Part shown: piece by piece, positions 21,744 through 32,168 of the stretch
Layout of the letters: the number at the start of each line of letters is the position of its first letter
How positions within the stretch are numbered: position 1 is the stretch's first letter
From: Sabellastarte sp. h YS-2021
Lineage: Eukaryota > Annelida > Polychaeta > Sabellida > Sabellidae
Assembly (NCBI GenBank): GCA_964017235.1
Contig: OZ024936.1
Coordinates: 30,092,040-30,156,039, forward strand
DNA length: 64,000 bases
Direction of reading: 5' to 3'
Made by a program: the position numbers and the translations under genes
Notes under the pieces: model-generated
The model's input: the letters and a program-made list of their open reading frames with translations, nothing else
What the model was told of the DNA's origin: nothing
Databases searched by the model: none

Positions 21744-22757
21744 ACTAGAGTATTACTTTGCAAGAGAAAGAAGACTTTTTTTTTGCACACCAAACACAAA
21801 GTGTCCCAACAGCAATAGTGATATGGCCAAAATTACTCTATTTTGCTCTCTAAGATAAATGTGTTTTTCCGCTTTAAGCAGAAACTTAAGATGCCACCAA
21901 AAAATGGCAGGAGAAAAGTGGAGAGACCATCCTGTGTAAACCCTCCAGGAAAAAAACATTTGGCCAAAATTACACTATCTCCCAGTATTTTTGAAATAAT
22001 TGCTTTTTCACGTTCTATGCAGAAAGTCAAGATGTCCGCCTAAATTTCTTAGGAAACAATTTTTGGCAAAAAGTCTCAGGTGAGTCTGAGTATACCCTCT
22101 GCACCAAAAATTTGGTCCAAATTGCTCTATCTCACACCATTTCTGTTTTTTTTTATTTTTCATTTAAATCATTAAGAACAACTGTTATTTTTAATTAATC
22201 TTTAATAAGTCGCCCATATTTTATTGGATCCCTTAAAATAGTTAAGGATTTCCAAACATCCATATAATAAACCTACTCGCCAAATTTTGAGCAAATAGGT
22301 AAAGTTTTAATCTGGCCAAGCATACCCCTTCAAAAAACTTGTCTTTGGTCATGTGACTTCTCTGGTCGACATGTTATCTAATCTAATCTAATCTACTGCT
22401 CTGCAAGCACAATATCTTCACCACAAAGGGGAACTCAGTGCGCTAATTGAACAAAATCATTATCATAGGGGAGTCGAGGGGCGATTCAGGTCGGTAATCC
22501 AGGATTGTGGGTGTGACCGTGAGGGAAGACTAACTAATTTGGGAAGCTAGAGCTGAAGAGGTGAGTTTTGAAGTGCTTCCTCAAAGATGCACCATATTCA
22601 AAAAATTGTCTCAGGGCTACTGCATACATGCGCCAAATATGAAGAGAATCCGCCCAGTGGTTGCTGAGGCTATAGCCAAAAGAAAATGTGGGAGCTGGCG
22701 GCTCCGTCCATGTGAATTTTCTCCTGTATACAAACAAGTGTCTCTTACGAATCACTC
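21744..22757 (+). mobile_element. Degenerate Helentron-like element D, split by a LINE
   Basis: Starts with actagagtattactttgcaa, has the subterminal motif caaagtgtccc near 21799, a decayed 169-type core (ccaaaatttggtccaaattgctctatctcac in two pieces around 22105-22137), the tail motif catgtgacttctctgg near 22351, and ends with an eroded hairpin (caaacaagtgtctctt / gaatcactca) near 22755. The unit is interrupted at about 22366-22592 by the 3' end of a LINE in opposite orientation. It lies about 500 bp upstream of the EXOC3 start codon. Confidence 0.6.
22366..22592 (-). mobile_element. CR1/L2-like LINE 3' end, 5'-truncated, nested in element D
   Basis: On the minus strand the frame ends SLRKHFKTHLFSSSFPN (about 22590-22534), the typical C-terminus of CR1/L2-type LINE ORF2. 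It is followed by a 3' UTR with aaggggaactcagtgcgc (plus-strand orientation shown) and a terminal repeat of taatc units at 22378-22394. The UTR matches 49830-49900 in reverse complement (ggaagatattg-like, ctgcagagcagtagat-like). Confidence 0.7.
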
Positions 22758-22759
22758 AA

Positions 22760-24293
22760 TGAAATCCATCATATACTTTTTGTATTATCACTGCTCCCTG
22801 CTGCAAATATTATTTCTTCTGGTTTGTGCCATGATACACTGCTAAGCAGTAGCCATTAGAAAGCTAACCATAAGGTTGTTACATTATCACTGGGACTTTA
22901 AGGTCACCATAAAGCTGACATCTTTCTGGGGCCTAACTACACCACATGCCAAATACACAAATAAAATCCTCCATATAGGTTTAAGAGTAATAGTCCATAC
23001 CAGAAAACACAACAAACACCTTAGCACACACAAGCAAGAGTTAATACATTATTATGTCAGTTTTATTTTATTGCAATATTACCTTAATTACCATCTTAAT
23101 ACATTTCAATGTATGACATTACAATGTCTATTTATGTTGCTGCGAGTGGTGTTTTCACACCAATAGTGTTTTCATGAATGGTTGTTTTTATTAGTTTATT
23201 TATAGGACTGTAACATTTACAAATGAAAAACTAATGTATAGAGTATTGTCATATATAACACAGAAATAATCAAAAAGTTAAAGAGTATCCTCAATTTAAA
23301 GCAAATAAAAACATACATTTCTGTTTTCCCAATACTGCCATGATATTTGTACACATTAAAACCCTTTTAAATATATTGTTTCTTGTAATCATAAGTACTG
23401 GACAATTATATGACAGTAAAAGTTCCACAATGTTTTTTTTTCTGATTTTGTTACCCCACTATTGAGGCATTACAATGTACATTTATGTTGCCCCACTATT
23501 GCGGCTGCATATCTCTAGATTTGGTCTCTGTTTGGCCAACATAGGACCAAGAGTTAGTTTTTATTCCAACATGACGTAGTGCAAGATACTGCAGAGAAGC
23601 AATGCCATTATTACTGGATTATGGATAATCTCGAGTCAAAAATCAACCACTGTTACCCATGATCCAGTTAATGGACTGACAATATCATTAATCTTGTAAC
23701 CAGTCAGACAATCTGACTGACTTGCACTATAGTGTGAGTGTAGCAAAACCACTTCTTTGGTTGTTGGTACTTTCATATTATGTGTTTCTATCATCTACTA
23801 CATGGGTGTACCTGTGGATGTGTCCCATTAATAACAGTTTGTGTGGGTCCTAACTGGGTTAATGTGAAACTCTCATACGCATGCAATATTTCATTTATTG
23901 CACTTTTCACATTTCATTCATTAGTTCATCTATTGCCATTTCTCCCTGAGCTAAAGTTTTTGCTACAAGTGTCTCTTGACTAAATTTATGTGTTTGGCAT
24001 GTCTCAAAAAAAGGATCCTGAATGGCATCGTAACATGGCACAAACCTCATCTTGGTACAAACTGGAACACAGAATATCTATTATAGCGTGGCTTCAGAAC
24101 AGTCACTGACGGATTGGAAAACAATCACTTTCAGAACCGCTAATTGAAATAGTTTATGAATTATTTGCTTTAAGACTCGTTTTAAACAAAAACATACTTC
24201 CCCTTGATGTATACACGTATATGTATGCGTTAATTCAGTTTAAATAAATATCCCCATTTTGTGAAATAATATATGAATTTTGAAAGCAAAATG
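22760..24293. other. Intergenic sequence upstream of EXOC3
   Basis: AT-rich sequence between element D and element B. I see no exon, RNA gene or clear mobile element. It lies 5' of EXOC3, but the regulatory region cannot be read directly. Confidence 0.4.
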
Positions 24294-24799
24294 AACTAGA
24301 GGATTGCTCGCAAAAAAAAAGATAATGTTTTTGCATAGCAAAAACAAAGCGTCCCGAAAAGGATATAAAGGTGAGTGCTAAAGTATTAAGAAAATTCTTC
24401 GTTTCTAGCCTTATACTGTTGTGGCAACCAAAGTCAGCGCAGTCGCTCTATCTAGCACGGTTTTCAAGATATAAGCATTTTTGTGTTTTGCAAAAAATTT
24501 GAAAATTCAAAATGTCCGCTATATTTGGCGAGACAAAAATATTTTGAAAATTGGCATGGCTACTCTGCAGAGATACCCAGAAGGTCAAAAATTTTGTTGA
24601 GTTCGCTCCATCTAGCACGGTTTTCGAGATATAAGCATTTTTGTGTTTTGCAAAAACTTTGCAAATTCAAAATGGCCACCATTTTTGGGGAGACAAAATT
24701 TTTTGACAAGACCACTGCCGCGGTGTGTATCTCCCGCCGAGCATTAAAGGAGAATAAATAGCTTTTCCGAGATATTCACAATTTTTCATTTTCGTGTGT

Positions 24800-25876
24800 G
24801 AAAGCTCTTCCAAAAGTAGGTGAATGAGTTATTTGACAAAAATTGGCTATCTGCAATACTATTAAGAGATAATTCACATTTACTCATTTTGAGTAGGTGA
24901 GTAATTACCTACGGGTCTGGAACTTCACCAAGTGAAAGTTCTCCCAAAAGTAGATGAATGAGTTATTTGATAAAAATTGGGTACCCGCAATACTTTTAGA
25001 GATAATTCGCATTTACTAATTTTGAGTAGGTGAATAATCAGGTATGGGTCTGAAACTTCACCAAGTGAAAGCTCTCCCAAAAGTAGGTGAATGAGTTATT
25101 TGAGAAAAATTGGCTATCTGCAATACTTTTAGAGATAATTTGCATTTACTCATTTTGAGTAGGTGAGTAATTAGCTATGGGTCTGAAACTTCACCATGTG
25201 AAAGCTCTCCCACAAGTAGATGAATGAGTTATTTGATAAAAATTGGGTATCCGCAATACTTTTACAGATAATTAGCATTTACTCATTTTGAGTAGGTGAA
25301 TAATTAGCTATGGGTCTGAAGCTTCAGCATGTGAAAGCTCTCCCAAAAGTAGGTGAATGAGTTATTTGAGAAAATTTGGCTATCTGCAATACTTTTAAGA
25401 GAGAATTCGCATTTACTCATTTTGAGTAGGAGAGTAATTATCTACGGGTCTGAAACTTCACCATGTGAAAGCTCTCCCAAAAGTACATGAATGAGTTATT
25501 TGATAAAAATTGGGTATCCGCAATAGTTTTTGAGATAATTAGCATTTACTCACTTTGAGTAGGTGAGTAATTAGCTACGGGTCTGAAACTTCACCGAGTG
25601 AAAGCTCTCCCAAAAATAGGTGAATGAGTTATTTGAGAAAAATTGGCTATCTGCAATACTTTTAGAGGTAATTCGCATTTACTCATTTTGAGTAGGTGAG
25701 TAATTAGCTGTGGGTCTGAAACTTCACCATGTGAAAGCTCTTCCAAAAGTAGATGAATGAGTTATTTGAGAAAAATTGGCTATCTGCAATACTTTTAAGA
25801 GATAATTCGCATTTACTCATTTTGAGTAGGTGAATAATTAGCTATGGGTCTGAAACTTCACCGAGTGAAAGCTCTT
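24800..25876. repeat. 133-bp tandem repeat array of element B (8 copies)
   Basis: gtgaaagctctccc recurs from 24801 to 25868 (1067 bp, about 8 x 133). Copies are more diverged from one another than in element A. The junction to 169-bp monomers is abrupt, directly after gaaagctctt. Confidence 0.95.
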
Positions 25877-26320
25877 TGGGATAGCTGCTCTGCAGAGATA
25901 CCCTGAAGATAAAAAAATTCGTCGAAATCATTATATGTAGCACGATTTTCGAGATATTAGCATTTTTGTGTTTTGCAATTTTTGCGCAAAAATTCGAAAA
26001 TTCAAAATGGCCACCATTTTTGGCAAGACAAAATTTTTTTTGAAAATTGGCATGGCTCCTCTGCAGAGATACCCTGTGGGTCAAAAATTTCGTCAAAATG
26101 GCTCTATCTAGCACGGTTTTCGAGATATAAACATTTTTATATTTTGCAATTTTGCGAAAAATTCGAAAATTCAAAATGGCCGCCATTTTTTGCGAGAAAA
26201 TTTTTTTTTGAAAATTGGCATGGCTACTCTGCAGAGATACCCTGCAGGTCAAAAATTTCGTCGAAATCGCTCTATCTAGCAAGGTTTTCGAGATATAAGC
26301 ATTTTTGTGTTTTCCTTATT
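25877..26320. repeat. 169-bp tandem repeats of element B (about 2.6 copies)
   Basis: ctctgcagagataccctg recurs near 25888, 26058 and 26226. Units have aaattcaaaatggccgcc and gtcgaaatcgctctatctag. Frames of 122 and 146 codons across this block on the two strands are repeat artefacts. Confidence 0.92.
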
Positions 26321-26700
26321 TGGAAAATTCATCTTGATTAATTAATCATTAATTACTCGGCCATTTCTTAACCAATCAATGCCAAAATCTAATGATTTCC
26401 AGATTTTAATAGAGTGAATGTATTTGCCAAGTTTCAGGTGAATTGATAAAATTCCTTTCAAGTTATCATCCGGACAAGCTTTCCCATCGCAAAAAGACAT
26501 TTTTGGTCATGTGACCTCTCTGATTGGTTGAAATGTCACTGCAGCATATTCAAAAAAATTCCCCAAGGCTACTGCCTAAACCTGCCAAATTTGAAAAGAA
26601 TCCACCTAACGGTTACAGAGTTATAAGGAAAACAAAATGCGGAGCCGGCGGAGCCTGAAGGTCTCCCATACACAAACAAACGTCCCTTCGGGGACGCTTA

Positions 26701-28011
26701 AATATGGTTGTCATTGGCAATGCTCACAAAGTTCCATAAAATACGTAACTTTTATACTGTGGCTTCAGAGCAGTGATACATGGTTATTATTAATCTATTT
26801 ATTAATCTATTTTCACAGACAGCATGCATGCTTTAATTCAACAGCCACTCAAAAAATATTTTATAATATGAACGTCACCGTTCTTAAATCAAGATTATTG
26901 TGACCCGTCCTTGTATTTATTAGCATTTGTCTCATACTTCCGCATACCAAATAAGGAAGACAAAATCATGATGGAAATACATTAAAAATAGGTCTATTCA
27001 ACGATTTATTATTGCCCCTTAAAAAAACACTGTAAAGGGTTTACTGTTATGATTTTATATTGCGAATACAAAAATACATTTATACAGCAGCTTGCACATG
27101 TGTCAAAGGAGGTTAATCATCAATAGAAATTCACACATAAAAGTGATAAAACAGCCACAAATAATGATGTTTTGTCAAGATTGCGCCAAGTTAAGCTGCC
27201 AGCAATTGGTGTTTGAAGTTCTACAGTACAGTATAGGTGATTTACGTAAGTTTGATATAGACAAAATGTCAATTGGCTTCATTTTCTTTCGATCCGCTTC
27301 GTTTTGAATGGTTGTATGAGGAATAGAAGGCTGCTGGCATTTCGAATGTAAACAATCTTACCGGAAAAATTATTTTATTCAGATGTTTTTGTGTCAAAAT
27401 GAGGAAAAAAACAGGTATTTTTATTTTTCCTTTGCAAAAATTGATGTAATAATTGTTGTTGCACAATCGAAAATTGTTTTTAAAGAACTTTCCATTGCAA
27501 AATTTAAAGAAATTGCATTTTTATTAGAGATAACTAAGATGTTTTACTTACCTGACAGTGATGAAAAATCGATCAATTGATATCACTACTTTTTTTTCAA
27601 AATTAACTTTATGCAAGAAGATAAAGAGGTGAGTACCAAATGATTGATTTTTTGTACATCTCTATCTCTATATATTTTAGATAATTTCAAATAAAAACAA
27701 CTTAGCAAAACTGAAATATAGACATTTTTACGCATATTGTACGTTTCAAAATTTAATAACACTTTTTATCAGACTTTTATTCGTATATTTGACATTCTAA
27801 CATATGACACGGCTGTGTCCGTGATTCTGATTGGCTAAGACACGGAAAATTGCTCTGTAAAACCCCGCATAACTTCATGAGTTCTATTTTATCGCTCACA
27901 ATGCTGCTCCGCAAAAAGAAAAGTTCTCCTATAACCCCTCCCTCGTCGTTCTCTATTTCTATATCAATTTTCTTAAGCGATCGAACTTCGTGCAACGACG
28001 ATACTGCAGTA
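26701..28011. other. Intergenic sequence without recognised features
   Basis: AT-rich sequence with several short chance frames and no similarity I recognise. A segment near 27800-27850 (gacacggctgtgtccgtgat) forms a short hairpin. Confidence 0.4.
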
Positions 28012-28358
28012 CTGAAGTGGCTTTCTACTAGTAAACGTCCGCCTACCAGTGAACGCCCACCTTATATTTCTTTGTTGGAGGTCAAGGACAAATGCTTCTA
28101 TAAGTACACAACATGGGCGTTCACTGGTATTTCCGGTTTGCGATAAAAACGGCCGATAATAGAGATAAATTATGAAAATATAAAGCTTTGAAACAAATGT
28201 AACAACATGGTCCTCGATTATTACTTGTGGTGTATACCATTTGACAATCTCTTGGTAGAAGAATATAATATAAAGCTGTTAATACAATTTAAATTCAATA
28301 TATTATCTTCAGCATGGGCGTTCACTGGTACTGAGTAGAAAGCCACTATCACAGTTAC
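28012..28358. repeat. Inverted-repeat element of about 350 bp
   Basis: The left end agtggctttctactagtaaa followed by accagtgaacgcccac is the approximate reverse complement of the right end (gggcgttcactggtactgag, then tagaaagccact). A third copy of the inner part, gggcgttcactggtattt, lies at about 28115. The arrangement is that of a small MITE-like element. No coding capacity. Confidence 0.65.
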
Positions 28359-30199
28359 TGCAGGGAAGACTCAAAATTGGCAAAAAAAATCGAGATTCAC
28401 CTGCAATGACAGTGATTATAAAATTCAATATCACTTACTTAAATTTCGCAAACCTCATACAGATAGTGACTATTATCTAACCATATGCATCAAACTCAAT
28501 AAATCAGTTTTCAAGAGCAAATCTCTTCCGTATTATTATATCCGTTAATATCGCTCGGGTTTACTCTAAAACACCCGTTGACCCGAAGGTATACGAGCAT
28601 CTCGTGACCACGAGATTTTTTTCCCCGGCAGATCTATCACTAAAATACAAAGTCTGGGGCTTTATTTTAATTGTACTCCAAATGATGATTGCTAGTTTTT
28701 ATTTTCTAGGCATTATAGTTGCACTTCAGCTAAAATCTCTACAAATTAAATTTGGAAATGTGTAGTTTTTGGCATTAAATATTGAGTCTCAGTGCTTGCA
28801 ATTATGACATGTCGATATTTTTATTACAGACATTTGTCAAGTAAAATAACTTGGCATCCAAATTCTAATTTTACCATTTTCACATTCTGAGAATATTCTT
28901 ATTTTGGAGTCATGAGAAGCAATGGAAAAGATTAGCCATCCTCACGGTTACCATGAGATGTTTTCATAACAACTGCAATCTTTTGTTATGTTACACGAAA
29001 TGAACCATACAGAAACAGAATTTTTATTTGTGTTTTTGCCATTCACATTTACCTCCAAAGCTTAGATTCAACTGAGAGTCAGGTCTCATTCTTAATTGTT
29101 ACCTTATGACAATTTCTTTTATATTGACAAACAATTTCTGCAAGATACATTATTTGGAGACCTCAGTGGCTGATTACATAACAAATTTCAACAAGCTTTA
29201 GCAATAAGAGGAAGCAACAGATACTATTTTAGGTGGTGCAGTGTCGTTAGTTGGCAGTTTATAGTACAGAACCTTAAGCAACTGTATGTGCTGGTTTCCT
29301 TTTTACTTTCCAATTACCCGTCATAATATACCCAATATAAGGGTATTAGATGTGACATAAAACACTAAATAAAGACATAAATAGAAACAATTTATGCTTT
29401 ACAAGTAAATTTGCCAGTTAACATGGTTTGCCAGATAACATATATATGTTTTCATTCAGGATGTGACAAATTTTATACAATGATTATTTTTGCAATTATG
29501 TTAAATTTTTGAAGGCAATATCAAAATTACAGCATCAGGCGTATATACAGTAAAAGATGAGGTATAGTCAAAATGAAACAAGATTAGTGTTAATGTTATA
29601 ACATTGGGAATAAATTAAGTTTGAAAGACTTGGTGAACACAGCCACTTGAACTTGTTTTTTTTTTTAATTACACCAGACTTCTTATTTGTTATACCTCTA
29701 CTTACTTATTACTCATTACATATATTATGTTATATTTTAAAGATATATTTTAAGATTTTACATCCCAATCAAACCATTACTATAAAAGTATGAGAAAACA
29801 ATTGCTCAGACAAAAATAATTATCACCAGCTGAGTGTGTTACCAGGACATTATCAGCGAAGAATCAAGCCTTTAAAAACACAGTATTTTATTGCTAGCTT
29901 GTCCAAGGTGCAATAATGGGGGTTATTAACTGGGCTTTGATGTCACCAAGTATTTTTTTACAAATATTACACTCTGTCTTGAAATTTTCAACTTACTATA
30001 TCTTGCTTATTACTGCATGGATTTTGACCAAACAAAAGCAAAAAAAGCAGCGTAAAAGTATCTTTCCAACGATACATAGAATGTATTAGTAGGTCAACTG
30101 CTTATTACGAAAAACCGGCACTTGTCACTTATATGATGTCACATTATATATATATGTCTTTGACTGGAGAAATGTCTAGTTACATAAAACGTGAGCTAA
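28359..30199. other. Gene-free intergenic stretch
   Basis: AT-rich. The only recognisable item is a SINE fragment (29219-29335). Confidence 0.4.
29219..29335 (+). mobile_element. SINE S fragment (central part)
   Basis: Carries gttggcagtttatagtacag, aaccttaagcaactgtatgt and gctggtttcctttt, the central conserved part of the tRNA-derived SINE family at 37024-37262 and 46717-46924. The tRNA head and the tail are eroded. Confidence 0.6.
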
Positions 30200-30372
30200 T
30201 AATAATGATGTAATTTTTAAGGCAATGTGCTGTAGAAATGGACTTTAATTGATGATTATCAGCCCTTCACATCCAGTAGTGCCATTTGAAAGACTCAGGC
30301 ACTAATTGATGTATCCGGCTGATAGTAATCCATTTCTACAGCACATTGCCCAATAAAATTACATTATTGTAC
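30200..30372. mobile_element. Short MITE-like hairpin element, about 165 bp
   Basis: aaggcaatgtgctgtagaaatgg (30219-30241) and its reverse complement (30330-30351) form near-perfect terminal inverted repeats. The match extends outward through atgtaatttt on both sides and inward partly through the atcagcc segment. The whole unit could fold into one long hairpin. Confidence 0.8.
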
Positions 30373-30417
30373 CATTGTACATAAACTTACCTGAGATATT
30401 TATATAACCATGACACC

Positions 30418-31080
30418 ACCACCTAGATAACATTCCACCGGTAGCCCACCAGTGTATGGTCTGCAGATTTTGCCACCGTTGGGCCACCATTGGCCCATCG
30501 GTGGTTTTTAGTTGTCTTATCAGCAGTTTTCAACAGTTGGGCCAACAGTGGCTTTCCAACTAATCTTCATGTCTGTAGAATTTTCCACTGGTGGGCCAAC
30601 AGTGGTTTTTGTTCAAGATGGCAGTGAGCTATTATAAGGGATTTTGGGAAACTTAGTGAAAATTTATTCATAAGTGTGTGTCTAATAATGAGATTTCAGT
30701 GAGGCCACAAATTTTAACTCACTATTTAACAATTTTAGACATACAAACAATATTTTTTTAAATTTACAATATAAAAGTTGTCACTGGACAAATTTATCAT
30801 TGAATCATGGAATATCACCTTGGACTCTCATCCTCCATTGTTTAAGCAAGACTGATTACATCATTGGTCATGTAACTTATCAGTGATTCCCTTAGCTAAG
30901 ATCTGCCCATAACGTGTCAATCATTTGCCTTATTCACAAATGGCCACATAACTATAGGCTGCAATCTGATTGGCTAATGCTATTGCAGAATTTCAACCAG
31001 TGTATTGCCACCTGTGGGCCAATGTTGAGCCAACGGACAAAAAAGCGGTGGCCCACTAGTGGACTATTATCTGGGCAATG
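30418..31080. mobile_element. MITE-like element of about 660 bp with 30-bp inverted ends
   Basis: The left end cctagataacattccaccgg plus tagcccacc and the right end (reverse complement reads gcccagataatagtccacta, then gtgggccaccg) match at roughly three quarters of positions. The left part repeats variants of gggccaacagtgg four or five times. No coding capacity. Confidence 0.6.
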
Positions 31081-31661
31081 ATATTAGAAAGTCGTTTGTA
31101 TTAAAATAAAACTGATACATGGGTTTATTATTTATTTTATTCACCAATTTCAGTTTTTCATACAAGAAATATTCAATATAAATTTCAACAATCATTCACA
31201 CAATCAAAACACATAAATAAGCTCTTAAAATTATCAGATTTTTTTCTTTATAATAGCACCTTTTGGCAATGCAGGACAATAACATTTGTAAATACATATT
31301 AACAGAAGCTTTAACATGCTACATAAGTATGACTATAATAACTTATTTTTTGGACAAGAAAATAAATTTCTTTGAATTAAACAAATTTATGCTTAAGGTG
31401 TAATAATGTGAGACTCCATCACCATATATTGTGCATTGTGCATGTTCTGTTGAAATTAAAATATATCACATTCTACAACACATACATAATAAATAACATA
31501 GTAGCTCCATCACTAACATTTATGAGTACAAACGTGCAATTAATATGCTGACAAATAACTACAGAGAACTACTTCGCCTAAAATGTAACATTTAAGATTT
31601 ATGGGCCATATCATACACAAATGTGGATTTGGTTGAATCGTGATTCCATTATAAGCAGTCA

Positions 31662-32168
31662 TTAAGATGTCTTTGGCCTTTTCATTTGCCTCGTTGGTGG
31701 TCTATCTGGAGGATTTTCTAAACCAAAGTCCATTATTGTAAGACCTTGCTTTTCATATGCAACAGCTAGCTTCCCACCAGGCAAGAAAGCTATTCCTTGC
31801 ACATTCTTCTTTATGGGTAATCCTTCTGGAGATCCATAAGGGCAAGGAATATTAAACAGTTTTTTTCTAGTGTTTACAGACATGCCAAATATACAGCCCG
31901 AGCGTGTGCCATAAATAACTATGGTGTCATTATCACCTTTAACCCCACATACACTGGTCACATGATCGTCTTCTGTTTCATATAATCCCATGTCATCATC
32001 ATCGTCAAGAAACTCTTGTGCAAGCTGTCGCATTTGGTCCTGGATGTTGATGCAAAGAATAGTCTTCTGCTCATGCATGTTCCAGAAACTCACATTGGGT
32101 TCAAATTTATGGAAGACACCAACAAAGTCACCAAGTAGGTAGAAATTCCGGATTTCATCAACAGGAAC
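31662..32168 (-). CDS. Propeller-like gene, exon 6 (terminal)
   Basis: Starts VPVDEIRNFYLLGDFVG after TTTCTTTCAG and ends RQMKRPKTS with a TAA stop. At 168 codons it is the largest exon and holds the acidic run and the last three strands. Confidence 0.87.
   Translation of the reverse strand, partial: VPVDEIRNFYLLGDFVGVFHKFEPNVSFWNMHEQKTILCINIQDQMRQLAQEFLDDDDDMGLYETEDDHVTSVCGVKGDNDTIVIYGTRSGCIFGMSVNTRKKLFNIPCPYGSPEGLPIKKNVQGIAFLPGGKLAVAYEKQGLTIMDFGLENPPDRPPTRQMKRPKTS

Larger units (their letters stand above)
24294..26700 (+). mobile_element. Helentron-like composite element B (2.4 kb)
   Basis: Shorter sibling of the element at 13478-19078. It begins aactagaggattgctcgc, has subterminal aagcgtccc at 24347-24355 and ends in the hairpin aacgtccc/ggacgctt at 26679-26699. 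Internal order is the same: two 169-type monomers (24440-24780), eight 133-bp monomers (24800-25876), about 2.6 monomers of 169 bp (25877-26320), then the same tail. Sequence outside the arrays is nearly identical to element A, so the two are recent relatives that differ mainly in array length. No coding capacity. Confidence 0.85.

Noticed and set aside
22534..22755. 73-codon frame on the minus strand
   Set aside because: Only its last part has meaning (LINE ORF2 C-terminus); the first part is Helentron-like tail sequence read by chance.
27850..28146. 98-codon open frame
   Set aside because: It overlaps one arm of an inverted-repeat element and has no recognisable protein features.
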